Source: Mercurialis annua (taxonomy: Eukaryota; Streptophyta; Magnoliopsida; Malpighiales; Euphorbiaceae). From it: a stretch of 64,000 nt of DNA. Location: positions 42,105,665 through 42,169,664 of the forward strand of contig NC_065570.1 of the NCBI RefSeq assembly GCF_937616625.2. Reading direction: 5' to 3'. Shown in pieces: positions 20,263 through 31,948 of the stretch (the first letter of the stretch is position 1; every line of letters starts with the position of its first letter). Both the position numbers and the translations under genes were made by a program. The notes beneath the pieces are model-generated. The model searched no databases. It saw nothing but the letters and a program-made list of their open reading frames with translations, and was not told the origin of the DNA.

Positions 20263-22750
20263 ATGGTTAGCACAAAAACGGACTTTAAGGACGATTCCAG
20301 GCACGCTCGGTCTTTACGCCGACAACAACTGAAGGGAGGTGACGTAGTAGAAGAATCTGACTCGGACAAATCTGAAACTATGGCGAAGGACAAACAGGTG
20401 AACCAATCGAACAAGGTGCCGAATACTTCGGACGCCGAGGGGAACCTTCCTAAGGACAAGAATGATGATGCAACCGACGATGGGATGGATTACTCGCGCC
20501 AGCTTCCTCCATCTCTTCCGTCTTTATCACAGGCCGATTTTGCGGCCATGAGGGGCGAGATAGCTCAGGAGAACAAGCCGATGTTCGACGATGCGATGCA
20601 TCAGACGTCTGAAGTGATGAGGAACATCATGGCCGACCAAATGTCGGTCCAACGACAGATCCAAGGAAACTTGGACGGCCTCAACAAAGCGATGGAAAAC
20701 CTAGGACGACTCTTTTCTGGGCAATCCACTGCTGATCAGTGTTATAGGCGGGCCGAACAAAACCAAACACCGAATCGGTTCGATTATCTAGGTGGTTTGG
20801 CTGAAACAACGCAGCAACCCAGTAAGTTGTGGTATGCGTATGGCTCAGTCAAGCTCTTGACAAGGAATGAGGCCGAATCTGCGGGAAGGGCCGATCACCC
20901 GGGGGCAAGCTCTTCGAACCCTCAAGGCGAATCCAGACCACAAGGGACCGCCACTAGAACCAACGCCCAAGAGCCCAATATGGCCGAACGCTTATTTTTA
21001 GAAGGGGGCGATCCGAATGTGTATAACCAGGGTCAGCTGGTGGATATGTTAGAGAGACTCGAAGTGGACCTGAGACTGATGCCTCGCCCATCATACATGA
21101 AGCCATATCCGGACTGGATCGATAAGTTGTACCCTTTCCCAAGGGGATACAAGGTGCCCGAGTTTAGTTTGTTTTCGGGCGAGGAGAAGGGACAATCAAC
21201 GGTTGAGCATGTCGCCCGATTTTCAGCCCAATATGGCGAAGCTGCGGCACACGATTTTTGGAAACTCTGATTGTTCGCCAGTTCTCTAACAAAGATGGCG
21301 TTCACGTGGTACTCCAGGTTATCACCAAATTCGGCCGATACATGAAAAGATCTCGAAATCCTCTTCCATGAGGAGTTCTACAGAGCACCACCCGACGTCA
21401 CCCTGGCCGACCTAGCCCGAATCTCTCAGCTACCGAACGAATCGGCTGAGAAGTATATAGGCCGATTCAGGAACATTAGAACAAGGTGCTCCACTAAGAT
21501 GTCTGAGGCCGATTGTGTCCCAATGGTAGTAAGAGGAATGAGCTTCGCCATGAGGGAGCATTTCGAAGGTCATCGATTCCGTGACTTGTTCGAACTGATG
21601 AACAGGGTGACGAGTTACGAAAGACTTCTTCAAGAGAAGGAACAGAGGCGAGGTGCTTCTAAATGAACTTACTACAAAGACCAGCTGGACGTGGCCGTAG
21701 TATCGGACAGTGAAGATAGTGGCTCCGAAGATGAAGTCAACATGGCCGAATTTTTGGGAACTAAGCCCCTGGAGTGTTTGGCCTTGCGAAAGCCTGGCTT
21801 TGTTAAGAAAAACAAAACCGCGGTGGTACAGAAGGAGTATTCCTTCGATCTAACCAAAGCCGACGACATATTCGATGCCTTTTTCAAAGGATGGACAGAT
21901 CGCCCTAAGCGAGGGTCACGTAATCCCGCCGCCAGAAGAGCTGGTCGGAAAGGATTATTGTAAGTACCAGAATTCCTGGAGACACAGCACGAACAATTGT
22001 GTGAACTTCAGGAACGTGATCCAGAAGGCGATCAATGAGGGGAAACTTCTTTTTCCAACAAAGAAAGAGGCCGATGCAAAGTATGTTTCTATTAACACCG
22101 TTCGGCCTCACTTTGACAGTTTCCTGGAGCAGGGACAAATCCAGAGCAAGTGGAATCCTAGAAGACTTAAGCCCGGGATGGAGGCCAATGGGTCCAGATG
22201 GCGAGGGGAACAGGGCGACCTCAGCAACAGAAGAGAAAACGCCATGTCTCGCCCACCGCAGAGGTGACTTGCCCATCATGCAGTACTTGTTTCGAAGCCA
22301 AAAAGGCCGAAAGAGTAAGGGAACATCCCAAAACATTCAAGCCTAAATCGCACATGGAACAGTGGCAGAAGCATCGGCCACAGCGGGAGTCTAAGACGAC
22401 CCCTCGTATGATGAAAACCCAAAAGAGGCGGATGCAGAGGTTAAGGCAAGAGTCGAGAGCAAATCATGATGCAAGGTTGGCTCCTAAAGACGAGCAAGGG
22501 AATAGACCTATAATTGAAAGGTTGGGAGGCAAGGTCCGGACCGATACGCATGAACAGCGAACCCCCAAGGTCAGAAAGATATGGGTCCCAAAGCAAGTAA
22601 GCCAAACAGATGATTCTGCTAATGCAATTCGCACAGAGGCTCATAAGAGCGAGGTAGATCATGGTGAGAAACCGTCCTATAGAGATTTACTCGTATCTCA
22701 CCAAGATGGTCAGTTAAAGGCAAAATTGCCCAAAGACCGTGGGGTCATTG
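20263..22750 (+). pseudogene. Tat gag/nucleocapsid region, left part
   Basis: The first ATG after the PBS (20263) opens a frame of about 336 codons with an acidic, Q/N-rich N-terminal half. It then reads into a Ty3-type capsid domain (PDWIDKLYPFPRGYKVPEF, VEHVARFSAQYGEA). A frameshift near 21265 and in-frame stops near 21343 and 21664 break it. The region then continues with a spacer and a Tat zinc-binding motif, C-x2-[H]-x5-H-x4-C, around 21960-22010. In this left copy a one-base insertion near 21885 and a one-base deletion near 22210 shift the frame again. Similarity stops at 22750 where the chromovirus LTR begins. Confidence 0.85.
21665..22750 (+). repeat. 1086-bp direct duplication, left copy
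   Basis: Corresponds base for base to 30744-31829 (constant offset 9079 at both ends). I count about 24 substitutions and two single-base indels (about 2.2%). Together with its partner it brackets the chromovirus insertion. Confidence 0.93.
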
Positions 22751-24104
22751 TGTCACGACCCATTTTCATGAATCGTGACCGGCGCTAGGGTATGGGTATG
22801 GTTGTACCAAAACCCGTAGTTGACCTTGCGGATAACCAACTTAACACGTTTAATACAATGTACCTGCATAAAACCACATGCTCGGGGGCAACCGAGACTT
22901 CAGCCTAATCTAGCAGTACAGATAAACAGCATATATTTAAAGTACGCTTATCTCAATAACCTCCAACAGCATGGCAATATATAAATTATCATAAACAATG
23001 TAATCATGCCAAAGCTGATAAAATAATAGTCGGACCAATCCAACAACAATATTCAAAAAAACATATAGTATAAGACTAAAACATAAATAATCTGATACTA
23101 CTACTGCGGTCTAAGAGTTTAAAACAGTTTGACTCTTTCATTCTGAAAATAAAATAAAGAACCTCCGAGAATGAAGAAACGGAGATCGACCAATGCTCAA
23201 ATCATAAACCTGGAAAATTTGGGAAAACAACGGGGTCAGATTTACTGAGTAGAGTTTATATAACCATTTACATTTATTAAGTTAAAAACCTTTAAAACGT
23301 TTAATAAAACATTTTCATTATGGATTATCAATGAAACCCTAAACCACAATTCTAAATCCATTGTCGTGTCGGTGAGACGTATCTCAATAACCGATCCCCG
23401 ACTATCACTTAATAAATAGTGAGCCCAAGAGACGTATCTTCCACCGGTGCCCTCACTAAGGTGAGACGTATCTCAAACCTACCTCAATACCATCATTACA
23501 GGTGCGCACGCAGTCCCGATGATGCCCATCGAGTAGCACGTTCCAAATCAAATCCACAATGCCTAAAAACAATTCGAAAGCTGTTTATACATATAAATAT
23601 ACAAAATATAACATTTGCTTAATAAAGAGGTTAATAGAGATATAAACTCACTGCTTGTTATTCCACGTGAAACTTGACAAACAATCTAACTCTGGTTCGC
23701 CTCTGAATAAAATATTTAAATCATAATTAAAATCAGACCCTAACTCTAAAGAGTACTAGACACCACATAGGACCAGCACAATACAATATCAAGCCACATT
23801 TAATAAACACTTATATTAAATGCATTCCAAATATAACCCAACTTACAGGGTACAAATCATATAAACATATTTAAAATGATTCGTAAAATAATTTAAATAA
23901 ACCTGAGTTAAAATCCATAATAGTGAGTCAGCCGAGTTATTAAAACTACCAAGCTTCTTCCCACCTGCTGGGCGACCAAAGTCTAACCCGAGTTTATAAA
24001 TTAAAATACTTGATAAAATAATCATCTATATTAAAATAGAATTTAATATCTTCAAATTCAAGTAACCCAAGTTACTACCAAAACTTAACCATTTTAAGTT
24101 TATA

Positions 24105-24480
24105 AAAGTTTAGGGACTAAACTGTAATTTAGCCAAATTTTATATTCGAAATCGAAATTAATTATTCAATCCTAATTTACTAATTTAAAGATCAAAACAA
24201 AGATCCAAAAGATAAAACTTAACTCCAATAAGTCTTTAAGGAACTTATAGGGGCTAAACTGCAATTTAGCCAAACCGACATTTCGATTAAAATTAAATAT
24301 ATTTAACGTGTTCAAATTGTCTATTTAAAATCAATGAGTTCAAGTAAATATTTAAAACAAGTTCAATAGGTAAAACTAACTTGAATAAGCTTTTAAAACT
24401 TTAGGGACTAAATTGCACATTTGCCAAAGTTGACATATCAATCAACATTAAATATAATTACCCGAGTAATTATATTAATT
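24105..24480. repeat. Three diverged about 140-155 bp repeats within the chromovirus LTR
   Basis: The words TTTAGGGACTAAACTGTAATTTAGCC (first 20 bases conserved), ATAGGGGCTAAACTGCAATTTAGCC and TTTAGGGACTAAATTGCACATTTGCC mark the starts near 24108, 24246 and 24402. Each is followed by a TTCGAAATCG/TTCGATTAAA/ATCAATCAAC-type tail and AAATTAA. They are old tandem duplications inside the LTR. Confidence 0.6.
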
Positions 24481-25375
24481 TGGATTGTTAAAATATTTAT
24501 CGTATTCAAGTGGTAAATTTCAAATTGAAACACATAGAAAAGTTATTATTAAATAAAAACATAGTTAAAGATTAAACTGATTTCAAGTGATTTATTTGGT
24601 GACCAAGATGGCCAATTGACCATCTTCCCCAATTTAAAAGAACAAAACCATGTCCCTGCATATACTCAAACCCGCCAAAACGAACTCAACATAACAAGAT
24701 TTCACAAGCAATCCTCCAAATCATGAGCTTAACATTATAACCTCAAGAATGAAAATCAAACATAACAATCTAAAAGCCTAAGAACAATGGCAGAAACTTG
24801 TAAGCCAAAACCGAAAACAATATAAAGAACACATAAAACCGTAATGGTGACAATCGAAGCCTAAGCAAAGTTTAAATCTATTAACAACTAATGAATCATG
24901 GTTTAATGATCATTTAAGACATATATAACACAATCATGAACAACATAGGACTTGACAGTAACTTAGTTTCCAAAACAGAAAAATAATACGCGAAATTACG
25001 ATGAAACGGCGGCGACTATATCGTATTGAATAACGTACCGATTTGGCGAAAACAAAGATGAGAATTGAAGAGGCGTGTGTCTACAATCTCAGCGACGAAA
25101 CGGAACTGGATTCGATCAAGAAACGAAGGAGAACGAATCAAATTACGGAATGTCGTTCATAACTAAAACTGAAAACAATAACAAACTTACCGATGGTTTT
25201 CTGAAAACTTTGAGAGCGATTATGAGCAGCGATTTCTCAGAGAATTTGCAAGAGAATGGAGGCTAGGGTTTCTTTGTAGATTAGAGAATGAATTAGGGTT
25301 GAAATCTGTTTTAAATACGGATTCAAAAGAGGAGAAACAAAGGTCCGAAGTGCCCTCCTCGGATGGCAAGGCTGG

Positions 25376-25521
25376 TCTCGAACGAGACCAGCCAAATAAG
25401 GCCCATTCTCGTTCGAGAATTGCCATTCTCGAACGAGAATAGCTGAAATCAGCTATGGTCTCGTTCGAGAATGGAATTCTCGAACGAGACTGGCCTCAAA
25501 AGGAACAGGTCTCGTTCGAGA
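25376..25521. repeat. Cluster of six TCTCG(AA/TT)CGAGA palindromes in the LTR
   Basis: Copies lie at 25376-25387, 25407-25418, 25427-25438, 25459-25470, 25478-25489 and 25510-25521, some extended to 22-24 bp (GGCTGGTCTCGAACGAGACC and CAGGTCTCGTTCGAGACCTG). They lie 70-215 bp downstream of the TATA motif in element orientation, so they would be in the transcript leader and fold into a row of hairpins. Confidence 0.85.
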
Positions 25522-25587
25522 CCTGTGTTGGGCCGAAGAAAAATTCAATTTGGCCCATGGGCCAAACCCCCATGGGCCAACCAAACC

Positions 25588-25593
25588 TATATA
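25588..25593 (-). promoter_or_regulatory. TATA-like core of the chromovirus LTR
   Basis: CTATATAGG on the minus strand upstream of the palindrome cluster. Confidence 0.45.
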
Positions 25594-25714
25594 GGGCTAA
25601 AACCAAACCCAAATAAAACCCTACACGCAAACAAAATGATCCACGATACCGAGAATAACTCAAATAATTCCGCAACTTAATAATAAAAATTTTAAAAATT
25701 TCCGGGATATTACA

Positions 25715-25726
25715 TTCTCCCCAACT
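25715..25726 (-). promoter_or_regulatory. Chromovirus polypurine tract
   Basis: On the minus strand TTGGGGAGAA immediately precedes TGTAATATCC, the LTR start, following the GAGGACG word typical of this clade. Confidence 0.8.
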
Positions 25727-25841
25727 AATTAAAAATCCGTCCTCGAATTAAACACGATAAGCAATTAACACCAGACAACACGTAACACAAATAAAAATCA
25801 TAAAAATCACAGAAAATCACAGAAAATCAAGATATCGTACC

Positions 25842-26401
25842 TCACGGAAAAAGAAAAGGATAGCGATTCCGCATATCCGACTCGGTCTCCCAAGTACACT
25901 CCTCTACAGAATGATTGCGCCAGAGAACTTTGACCATCGGAATCTCCTTGTTCCGCAATTTACGCACTTGCGTATCAACAATCTCAACTGGCTGTTCCTC
26001 ATAGGACAGCTCTTGGTCAATCTCAACACTCTGAGGCACAATCACGTGCGAAGGATCAGAAATGCACTTCCTCAACATAGACACATGAAATACAGGATGC
26101 ACTAAAGACATGTCTGGCGGCAGAACCAGACGATAAGCCATAGCTCCAATCCTTTTGAAATCTCATAAGGACCAACGTACCTCGGTGCCAACTTTCCCTT
26201 GATACCAAAACGAACCACGCCTTTCATAGGCGAAACCCGAAGAAACACAAAGTCTCCTACCTGAAACTCGATGTCTTTCCTCTTCGGATCTGCATAACTC
26301 TTATGCCGACTAAAAGCTGTCTCCAACCTCCGTTTTATCAACGGTACCTTCTCTGAGGTAATCTGAATAATCTCATCACCAGACAACTTCCGCTCGCCGA
26401 C
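25842..26401 (-). pseudogene. Chromovirus integrase C-terminus and chromodomain
   Basis: The segment first reads SRHKSYADPKRKDIEFQVGD and VFLRVSPMKGVVRFGIKGKL (the GPY/F-type C-terminal region). After a frameshift near 26145 it continues with HPVFHVSMLRKC and the chromodomain (VEIVDTQVRKLRNKEIPMVK, then VLWRNHSVEECTWETE). Chromodomains in this clade guide integration to chromatin carrying particular histone marks. The final stop is at 25842. Confidence 0.9.
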
Positions 26402-27859
26402 CTATTCCCAGCAGATAGGAGATCGACACTTGCGTCCGTACAGAGCCTCATAAGGTGCCATCTCAATGCCCGCATGATAACTGTTGTTGTAGGAAAACTC
26501 AATCAACGGCAAATGAGTATCCCAGCTACCCTGAAAATCAAGAATGCACATCCTGAGCATATCCTCCAATGTCTGAATAGTCGTCTCAGACTGACCGTCA
26601 GTCTGAGGATGAAAAGCTGTACTGAAGTCCAATCGAGAACCCAAGGACTCCTGTAACGCTTTCCAGAACCTCGAAGTGAAAATAGAACCTCTTTCTGAAA
26701 CAATCGAAACTGGTACGCCATGCAAACTAACAATCCTGTCGATGTACAACTGAGCCAACTTCGAAGCAGGATACGAAACCTTGATCGGAAGGAAATGAGC
26801 TGACTTGGTCATACGGTCAACTATCACCCAGATGGAATCGTACCCTTGTCGAGTACGTGGTAAACCAACAACAAAGTCCATGGAAATCCGCTCCCACTTC
26901 CACTCTGGAATAGGTAGTGGCTGCAGATAGCCAAAAGGTCTCTGATGTTCCAGCTTCACCTGCTGGCAAGTCAGACACTTGGAAACGTATTCTGCAACAT
27001 CTTTCTTCATTCCGCTCCACCAATACGTACCCTTGATGTCATGGTACATCTTGGTAGATCCCAGATGAACACTGTAAGCTGATCTATGCGCTTCCTCCAG
27101 AATCTGGTCTCTCAAACCATCTGAATCCGGAACGCACAGTCTAGAACCAAACCTGAGAACTCCGTCAACAAAAACAAACTCGGAATTCCCATCCAGATGG
27201 ATCTCGTCCATAATCCGTTTCAATTGTGGATCCTCAGCTTGTAAAGCTTTAATCCTATCAATCAAAACCGGCTGCACTTGCAGTTGTGCCAACAGACTAC
27301 CATTCTGAGAAATCTGAAAACCGTAGCCCGAAGCTATCAAACCATGCCACTCCCTAACCATGGGTCTACGTCCAACCTCAGAAATATGGGCCAAATTTCC
27401 CGAAGACTTGCGACTCAACGCATCGGCTACCACATTAGCCTTTTCAGGATGGTACTGAATAGTACAGTCGTAGTCTTTCAGCAACTCAAGCCACCTCCTC
27501 TGTCTCAGATTCAACTCTCGCTGATCAAAGATGTACTTCAGACTCTTGTGATCAGTGAAGATCTCGCAAGTCGCACCGTACAAGTAGTGCCTCCAGATCT
27601 TTAGAGCAAAAACCACAGCAGCTAACTCCAAGTCATGTGTAGGGTAATTCACCTCATGCTTCTTCAGCTGACGAGAAGCATAGGCGATCACCTGTCCATG
27701 TTGCATCAACACGCAACCCAAGCCAATCCGAGAAGCATCGTAGTACACAGTAAAACCCTCAATGCCAGAAGGCAACGCCAAAACAGGAGCTGTAGTCAGA
27801 ATCTCCTTCAGCTTCTCGAAACTTGCCTCACACTTGTCGGTCCACTCAAACTTAAAACC
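26402..27859 (-). pseudogene. Chromovirus RNase H and integrase
   Basis: A 459-codon open stretch starts with RNase H ([44 protein letters not shown]). It continues with the integrase zinc motif (H...H...CLTCQQVK) and core ([54 protein letters not shown]). The second catalytic position reads SERG where the family has SDRG, an Asp-to-Glu change that probably abolishes activity. In-frame TAG codons bound it at 26402 and about 27860. Confidence 0.92.
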
Positions 27860-29260
27860 CTAATGTGTCTGTTTAGTCAAAGGTGCAGATATCCGAGAGA
27901 AATCCTGCACGAACCGACGGTAGTAGCCAGCTAACCCAAGAAAACTCCTGATCTCGGTAACTGACCTCGGCCTCTGCCAATCCATAACCGCCTCAATATT
28001 CTTTAGATCAACCTTGATCCCATCCTTCAACATCACGTGTCCTAAGAAGGTAACCTGTTCCTGCCAAAACTCGCACTTTGAGAACTTAGCATACAACTGA
28101 TGCTCTCGCAAGGTCTGTAGTATAGTCCTCAAGTGATAAGCATGCTCCTCCTTATTCCGAGAATAAATCAGGATGTCATCAATGAAGACGATAACAAAAT
28201 GATCTAAAAACGGCTTGAAGACCCGATTCATCATGTCCATAAACGCTGCTGGTGCGTTAGTCAACCCAAACGACATGACTAGAAACTCGAAATGCCCATA
28301 ACGCATTCTGAAAGCAGTCTTAGGCACATCGACGTCCCGAATCTGAAGTTGATGATACCCGGATCTCAAGTCAATCTTAGAAAATCACTTCGCACCCTGC
28401 AACTGATCAAACAAGTCGTCGATGCGAGGAAGAGGATATCTGTTCTTGATGGTAGCCTTATTCAACTGCCTGTAGTCGATACAAAGCCGAAAGGAACCAT
28501 CCTTCTTCTTAACAAACAACACTGGAGCACCCCACGGAGAAGTACTCGGTCTGATGAAGCCACTGTCCAACAGTTCTTGCAACTGCTCCTTTAACTCCTT
28601 CAGCTCAGCAGGAGCCATCCGATACGGCGGTATCGAAATAGGACCAGTTCCAGGAACAACGTCAATGCAGAACTCGATATCCCGATCAGGTGGTAATCCA
28701 GGCAACTCCTCTGGAAAAACATCAGTGAACTCATTCACTATAGGGACAGTGTTCAAACTTCCCACCTCAGCATCCATATCTCGAACCACAGCTAAGAAGG
28801 CTTGACAACCCTTACTCATCATCTGCTTTGCCTTGATCGCAGAAATCAGATTCTTCGGTGTCTCCGCCTTTTCCCCTTGAAAAGAAAAGGGTAGATCACC
28901 TGGAATCCGAAACTCAACCGACTTCCCCCGACAGTCGATCGAAGCATAATGGCGTGCCAACCAATCCATCCCCAAAATCACGTCAAATGAAAGTACATCC
29001 AGAACAACTAAATCAGCACGTAAATCTCTTCCATGGATCACCACGGAACACGACGGATACACAACGTCCATAACCACACAGTCAGACAAGGGAGTAGAAA
29101 CAGATAAAGGTTCACACAGACTTGTTGGTGTTACACCCAACTTAGCAGCAAAACACGTAGACACAAAAGAGTGGGTTGCACCCGCATCAAGTAAAACAAG
29201 AGCATCTACGAAAGAAATCCGAAGAGTACCTTGCACCACTGCGTTAGATGCATGAGCATC
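27860..29260 (-). pseudogene. Chromovirus protease and reverse transcriptase
   Basis: The protease site is [10 protein letters not shown], using the DAG form seen in many Tekay elements. Reverse transcriptase follows with [43 protein letters not shown] and the catalytic FIDDILIYS. An in-frame TGA at 28385-28387 sits where a Trp is normally found just before FSKIDL. Otherwise the frame is collinear with gag upstream and RNase H downstream. Confidence 0.92.
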
Positions 29261-30742
29261 CTAAGGAGTCAAGGCGAAAACTCTGGCCTGACCCTGACTC
29301 TGCTGCTGAAAGCTCTGCCCGGTACCATAGCTGCTAGAACCTCTACCACCGTTGCCACGGCCTCCAAAACCACGCCCTCCAGAACCTCGGCCCCGCTTGC
29401 CACCAAAAGAATCAGCAGGTTTAGAAAACCCTGCTGGTGCAGAGAATGCTGGTCTCTGACTCTGATAGGATGGCTGAGCAACGCTAGCTGCCGACATCTG
29501 CTGCCCAGATGCCTGACACACTCTCGCAAAGTGCCCCGGCTAGCCACAAGTAAAACAACCTCCTGGTGCTAAACGACACTCGCCCGGATGTCGACGTCTG
29601 TAATTCTGGCAGAAAGGAAAACTAGCACCTCCACCGTTACCACGCCCAAAACTGCGGCTGCTACCGCTGTTGCCTGAACTGTATGTGTACGGCTGATAAC
29701 TCTTCTTGACACCCCTCTTCTTGTTCTTGTACTGAGAAGGTGCCGATTGGTAGCTACCACCACCACTCTGCTGTCTAGGGCCAGAAGACTTCTTGGTCTG
29801 AGAAGGACCAGAAATATCCCCAAACTGCAATAACGAGCTCTCCATACGCCGAGCACTGTCTACTACGTCTGTAAAGTCTCTGCGCGTCTCAGTCAGCAAA
29901 CTCACAAAATCGCGCCCTAAGCCTTTTACGTATCTGTTGTTCACCCTTTGCTGATCTGTCTGCAAATCCGGAGCGAACCGACCCAACCTCACGAACTCTG
30001 TCGTGTACTCGGATACCGACCTATCATCCCTGGTAAGTCAAAGCAACCTGTCTCTGTGACCTTCTGTTACTGAAAACGGCAAGAAGAAAGCTCTGAATTT
30101 CGCCACAAACTGAGCCCAAGAGATGGTAGCCATGTCAGGATGAACATAGCCACGAAACCAGTCCCCAGTTGAACCCTTCATGGATATCTCGACTAGAACG
30201 ACGGTTTGACGCTTAGTAGCCTGAAGTCGTCGAGCATTCTGCTCAACCTCCTCGAGAAAATCCAGCGCGTTTCTAGAACCGTCAAACTCTGTTGGCTTCA
30301 GCATCATGTAAGCCAATACCAGATCCCTGTCAGTGGTTCCGACACCACCAACTACTGCACCACCAGCCTGTGGTTGCTGTTGTTGAGCAATCTGACCCAA
30401 AACCGCATACTGATCCTGCAAAGCGACCTGTCCCGCTTGCAGCTGAACCTGGTTGAGTTGTAACGCAGCGACTCCAGCCAAAAATGTGTTGAAGTCGAAA
30501 TCGTCCAACTCAGGTTGTGCCCCACCTGGTGCTTGAGCACCTCCTGCAGCACCGCGTCCTACGCCTCTGCTTCTACCTCTGCCAGCTTGGTCTCGGCCAC
30601 CACGACCTCGACCAGCTCGACCCCGACCAGCTGGGCCTCTGCCTGCTAGTCCTCTACCAGCATGAACCTCTGGTTCATTCTGATCCACCTCCATAGAGAT
30701 CGCGTCATCAGCCTCATCATTTTGCTGAGCCGCTGATACCAA
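29261..30742 (-). pseudogene. Chromovirus Gag
   Basis: The frame is open back to the PBS remnant. The first ATG in frame is at 30694 (MEVDQNEPEV). An RG-rich N-terminal tract is followed by a Q-rich segment, the Ty3 capsid region (DFLEEVEQNARRL, WAQFVAKFRAFFLP), a second basic RG tract and a zinc knuckle of form C-x2-C-x4-H-x4-C that contains an in-frame TAG (29540-29542). Another stop is at about 30036 (TGA) and the gag/protease boundary has a TAG at 29261-29263. All are in one frame. Confidence 0.9.
30733..30742 (-). promoter_or_regulatory. Chromovirus PBS remnant at the insertion junction
   Basis: On the minus strand TTGGTATCAG matches the start of the initiator tRNA-Met-type PBS used by this clade (TGGTATCAGAGC). 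It forms the very end of the chromovirus; position 30743 is one extra base and Tat sequence starts at 30744. Confidence 0.75.
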
Positions 30743-30743
30743 G

Positions 30744-31829
30744 GAACTTACTACAAAGACCAGCTGGACGTGGCCGTAGTATCGGACAGTGAAGATAGTG
30801 GCTCCGAAGATGAAGTCAACATGGCCGAATTTTTGGGAACTAAGCCCCTGGAGTGTTCGGCCTTGCGAAAGCCTGGCTTTGTTAAGAAAAACAAAACCGC
30901 GGTGGTACAGAAGGAGTATTCCTTCGATCTAACCAAAGCCGACGACATATTCGATGCCTTGTTCAAGGATGGACAGATCGCCCTAAGCGAGGGTCACGTA
31001 ATCCCGCCGCCAGAAGATCTGGTCGGAAAGGATTATTGTAAGTACCATAATTCCTGGAGACACAGCATGAACAATTGTGTGAACTTCAGGAACGTGATCC
31101 AGAAGGCGATCAACGAGGGGAAACTTCTGTTTCCAACAAAGAAAGAGGTCGATGCAAAGTATGTTTCTATTAACACCGTTCGGCCTCACTTTGATAGTTT
31201 CCTGGAGCAGGGACAAATCCAGAGCAAGTGGAATCCTAGAAGACTTAAGCCCAGGATGGAGGCCGATGGGTCCATATGGCGAGGGGAACAAGGGCGACCT
31301 CAGCAACAGAAGAGAAAACACCATGTCTCGCCCACCGCAGAGGTGACTTGCCCATCATGCAGTACTTGTTTCGAAGCCAAAAAGGCCGAAAGAGAAAGGG
31401 AACATCCCAAAACATTCAAGCCTAAATCGCCCATGGAACAGTGGCAGAAGCATCGGCCACAGCGGGAGTCTAAGACGACCCCTCGTATGACGAAAACCTA
31501 AAATAGGCGGATGCAGAGGTTAAGGCAAGAGTCGAGAGCAAATCATGATGCAAGGTTGGCTCCTGAAGACGAGCAAGGGAATAGACCTATAATTGAAAGG
31601 TTGGGAGGCAAGGTCCGGACCGATACGCATGAACAGCGAACCCCCAAGGTCAGAAAGATATGGGTCCCAAAGCAAGTAAGCCGAACAGATGATTCTGCCA
31701 ATGCAATTCGCACAGAGGCTCATAAGAGCGAGGTAGATCATGGTGAGAAACCGTCCTACAGAGATGTACTCGTATCTCACCAAGATGGTCAGTTAAAGGC
31801 AAAATTTCCCAAAGACCGTGGGGTCATTG
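30744..31829 (+). repeat. 1086-bp direct duplication, right copy
   Basis: Partner of 21665-22750. This copy retains the reading frame better over its first 730 bp but has a private CAA-to-TAA stop at 31499-31501. Confidence 0.93.
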
Positions 31830-31948
31830 TCTCCCACAAAAAGGGGGTGTTGAAAGCTTGGGTCCCGGTTGTGAAGGACGAGTACGGAGTAAAAGTGGTC
31901 ACACTCCCCGATTCGTACAGAAGCAAGCCTGGGCAGAAGGCGATGTGA
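30744..31948 (+). pseudogene. Tat nucleocapsid/spacer region, right part
   Basis: Open frame with an acidic start (SDSEDSGSEDEVNMAEFLGT), the Tat-type zinc motif YCKYHNSWRHSMNNCVNF, and basic Q/R/K-rich spacer. A second CPSCSTC cysteine cluster is seen. One in-frame TAA (31499-31501) splits it and a frameshift near 31930 separates it from the protease frame. Confidence 0.8.

Larger units (their letters stand above)
22751..25714 (-). repeat. Chromovirus 3' LTR, 2964 bp
   Basis: On the minus strand it starts TGTAATATCCCGG and ends GGGTCGTGACA. It contains a TATATA core near 25588-25593, a block of six TCTCG-NN-CGAGA palindromes (25376-25521), and three diverged repeats of a TTTAGGGACTAAACTG-type unit (24105, 24245, 24402 in plus coordinates). 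The solo LTR at 7860-10697 is a relative with the same ends. Confidence 0.92.
22751..30742 (-). mobile_element. Tekay-type Ty3 chromovirus with a single LTR
   Basis: In minus-strand order there is a PBS remnant TTGGTATCAG at the extreme right end, gag, protease, reverse transcriptase, RNase H, integrase, a C-terminal chromodomain, PPT, and a 2964-bp 3' LTR. The expected 5' LTR to the right of 30742 is absent. Instead Tat sequence starts one base later, at a point 1086 bp upstream of where the left side of the Tat element stopped. The polyprotein frame is almost collinear but broken by six in-frame stops and one frameshift. Confidence 0.93.
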
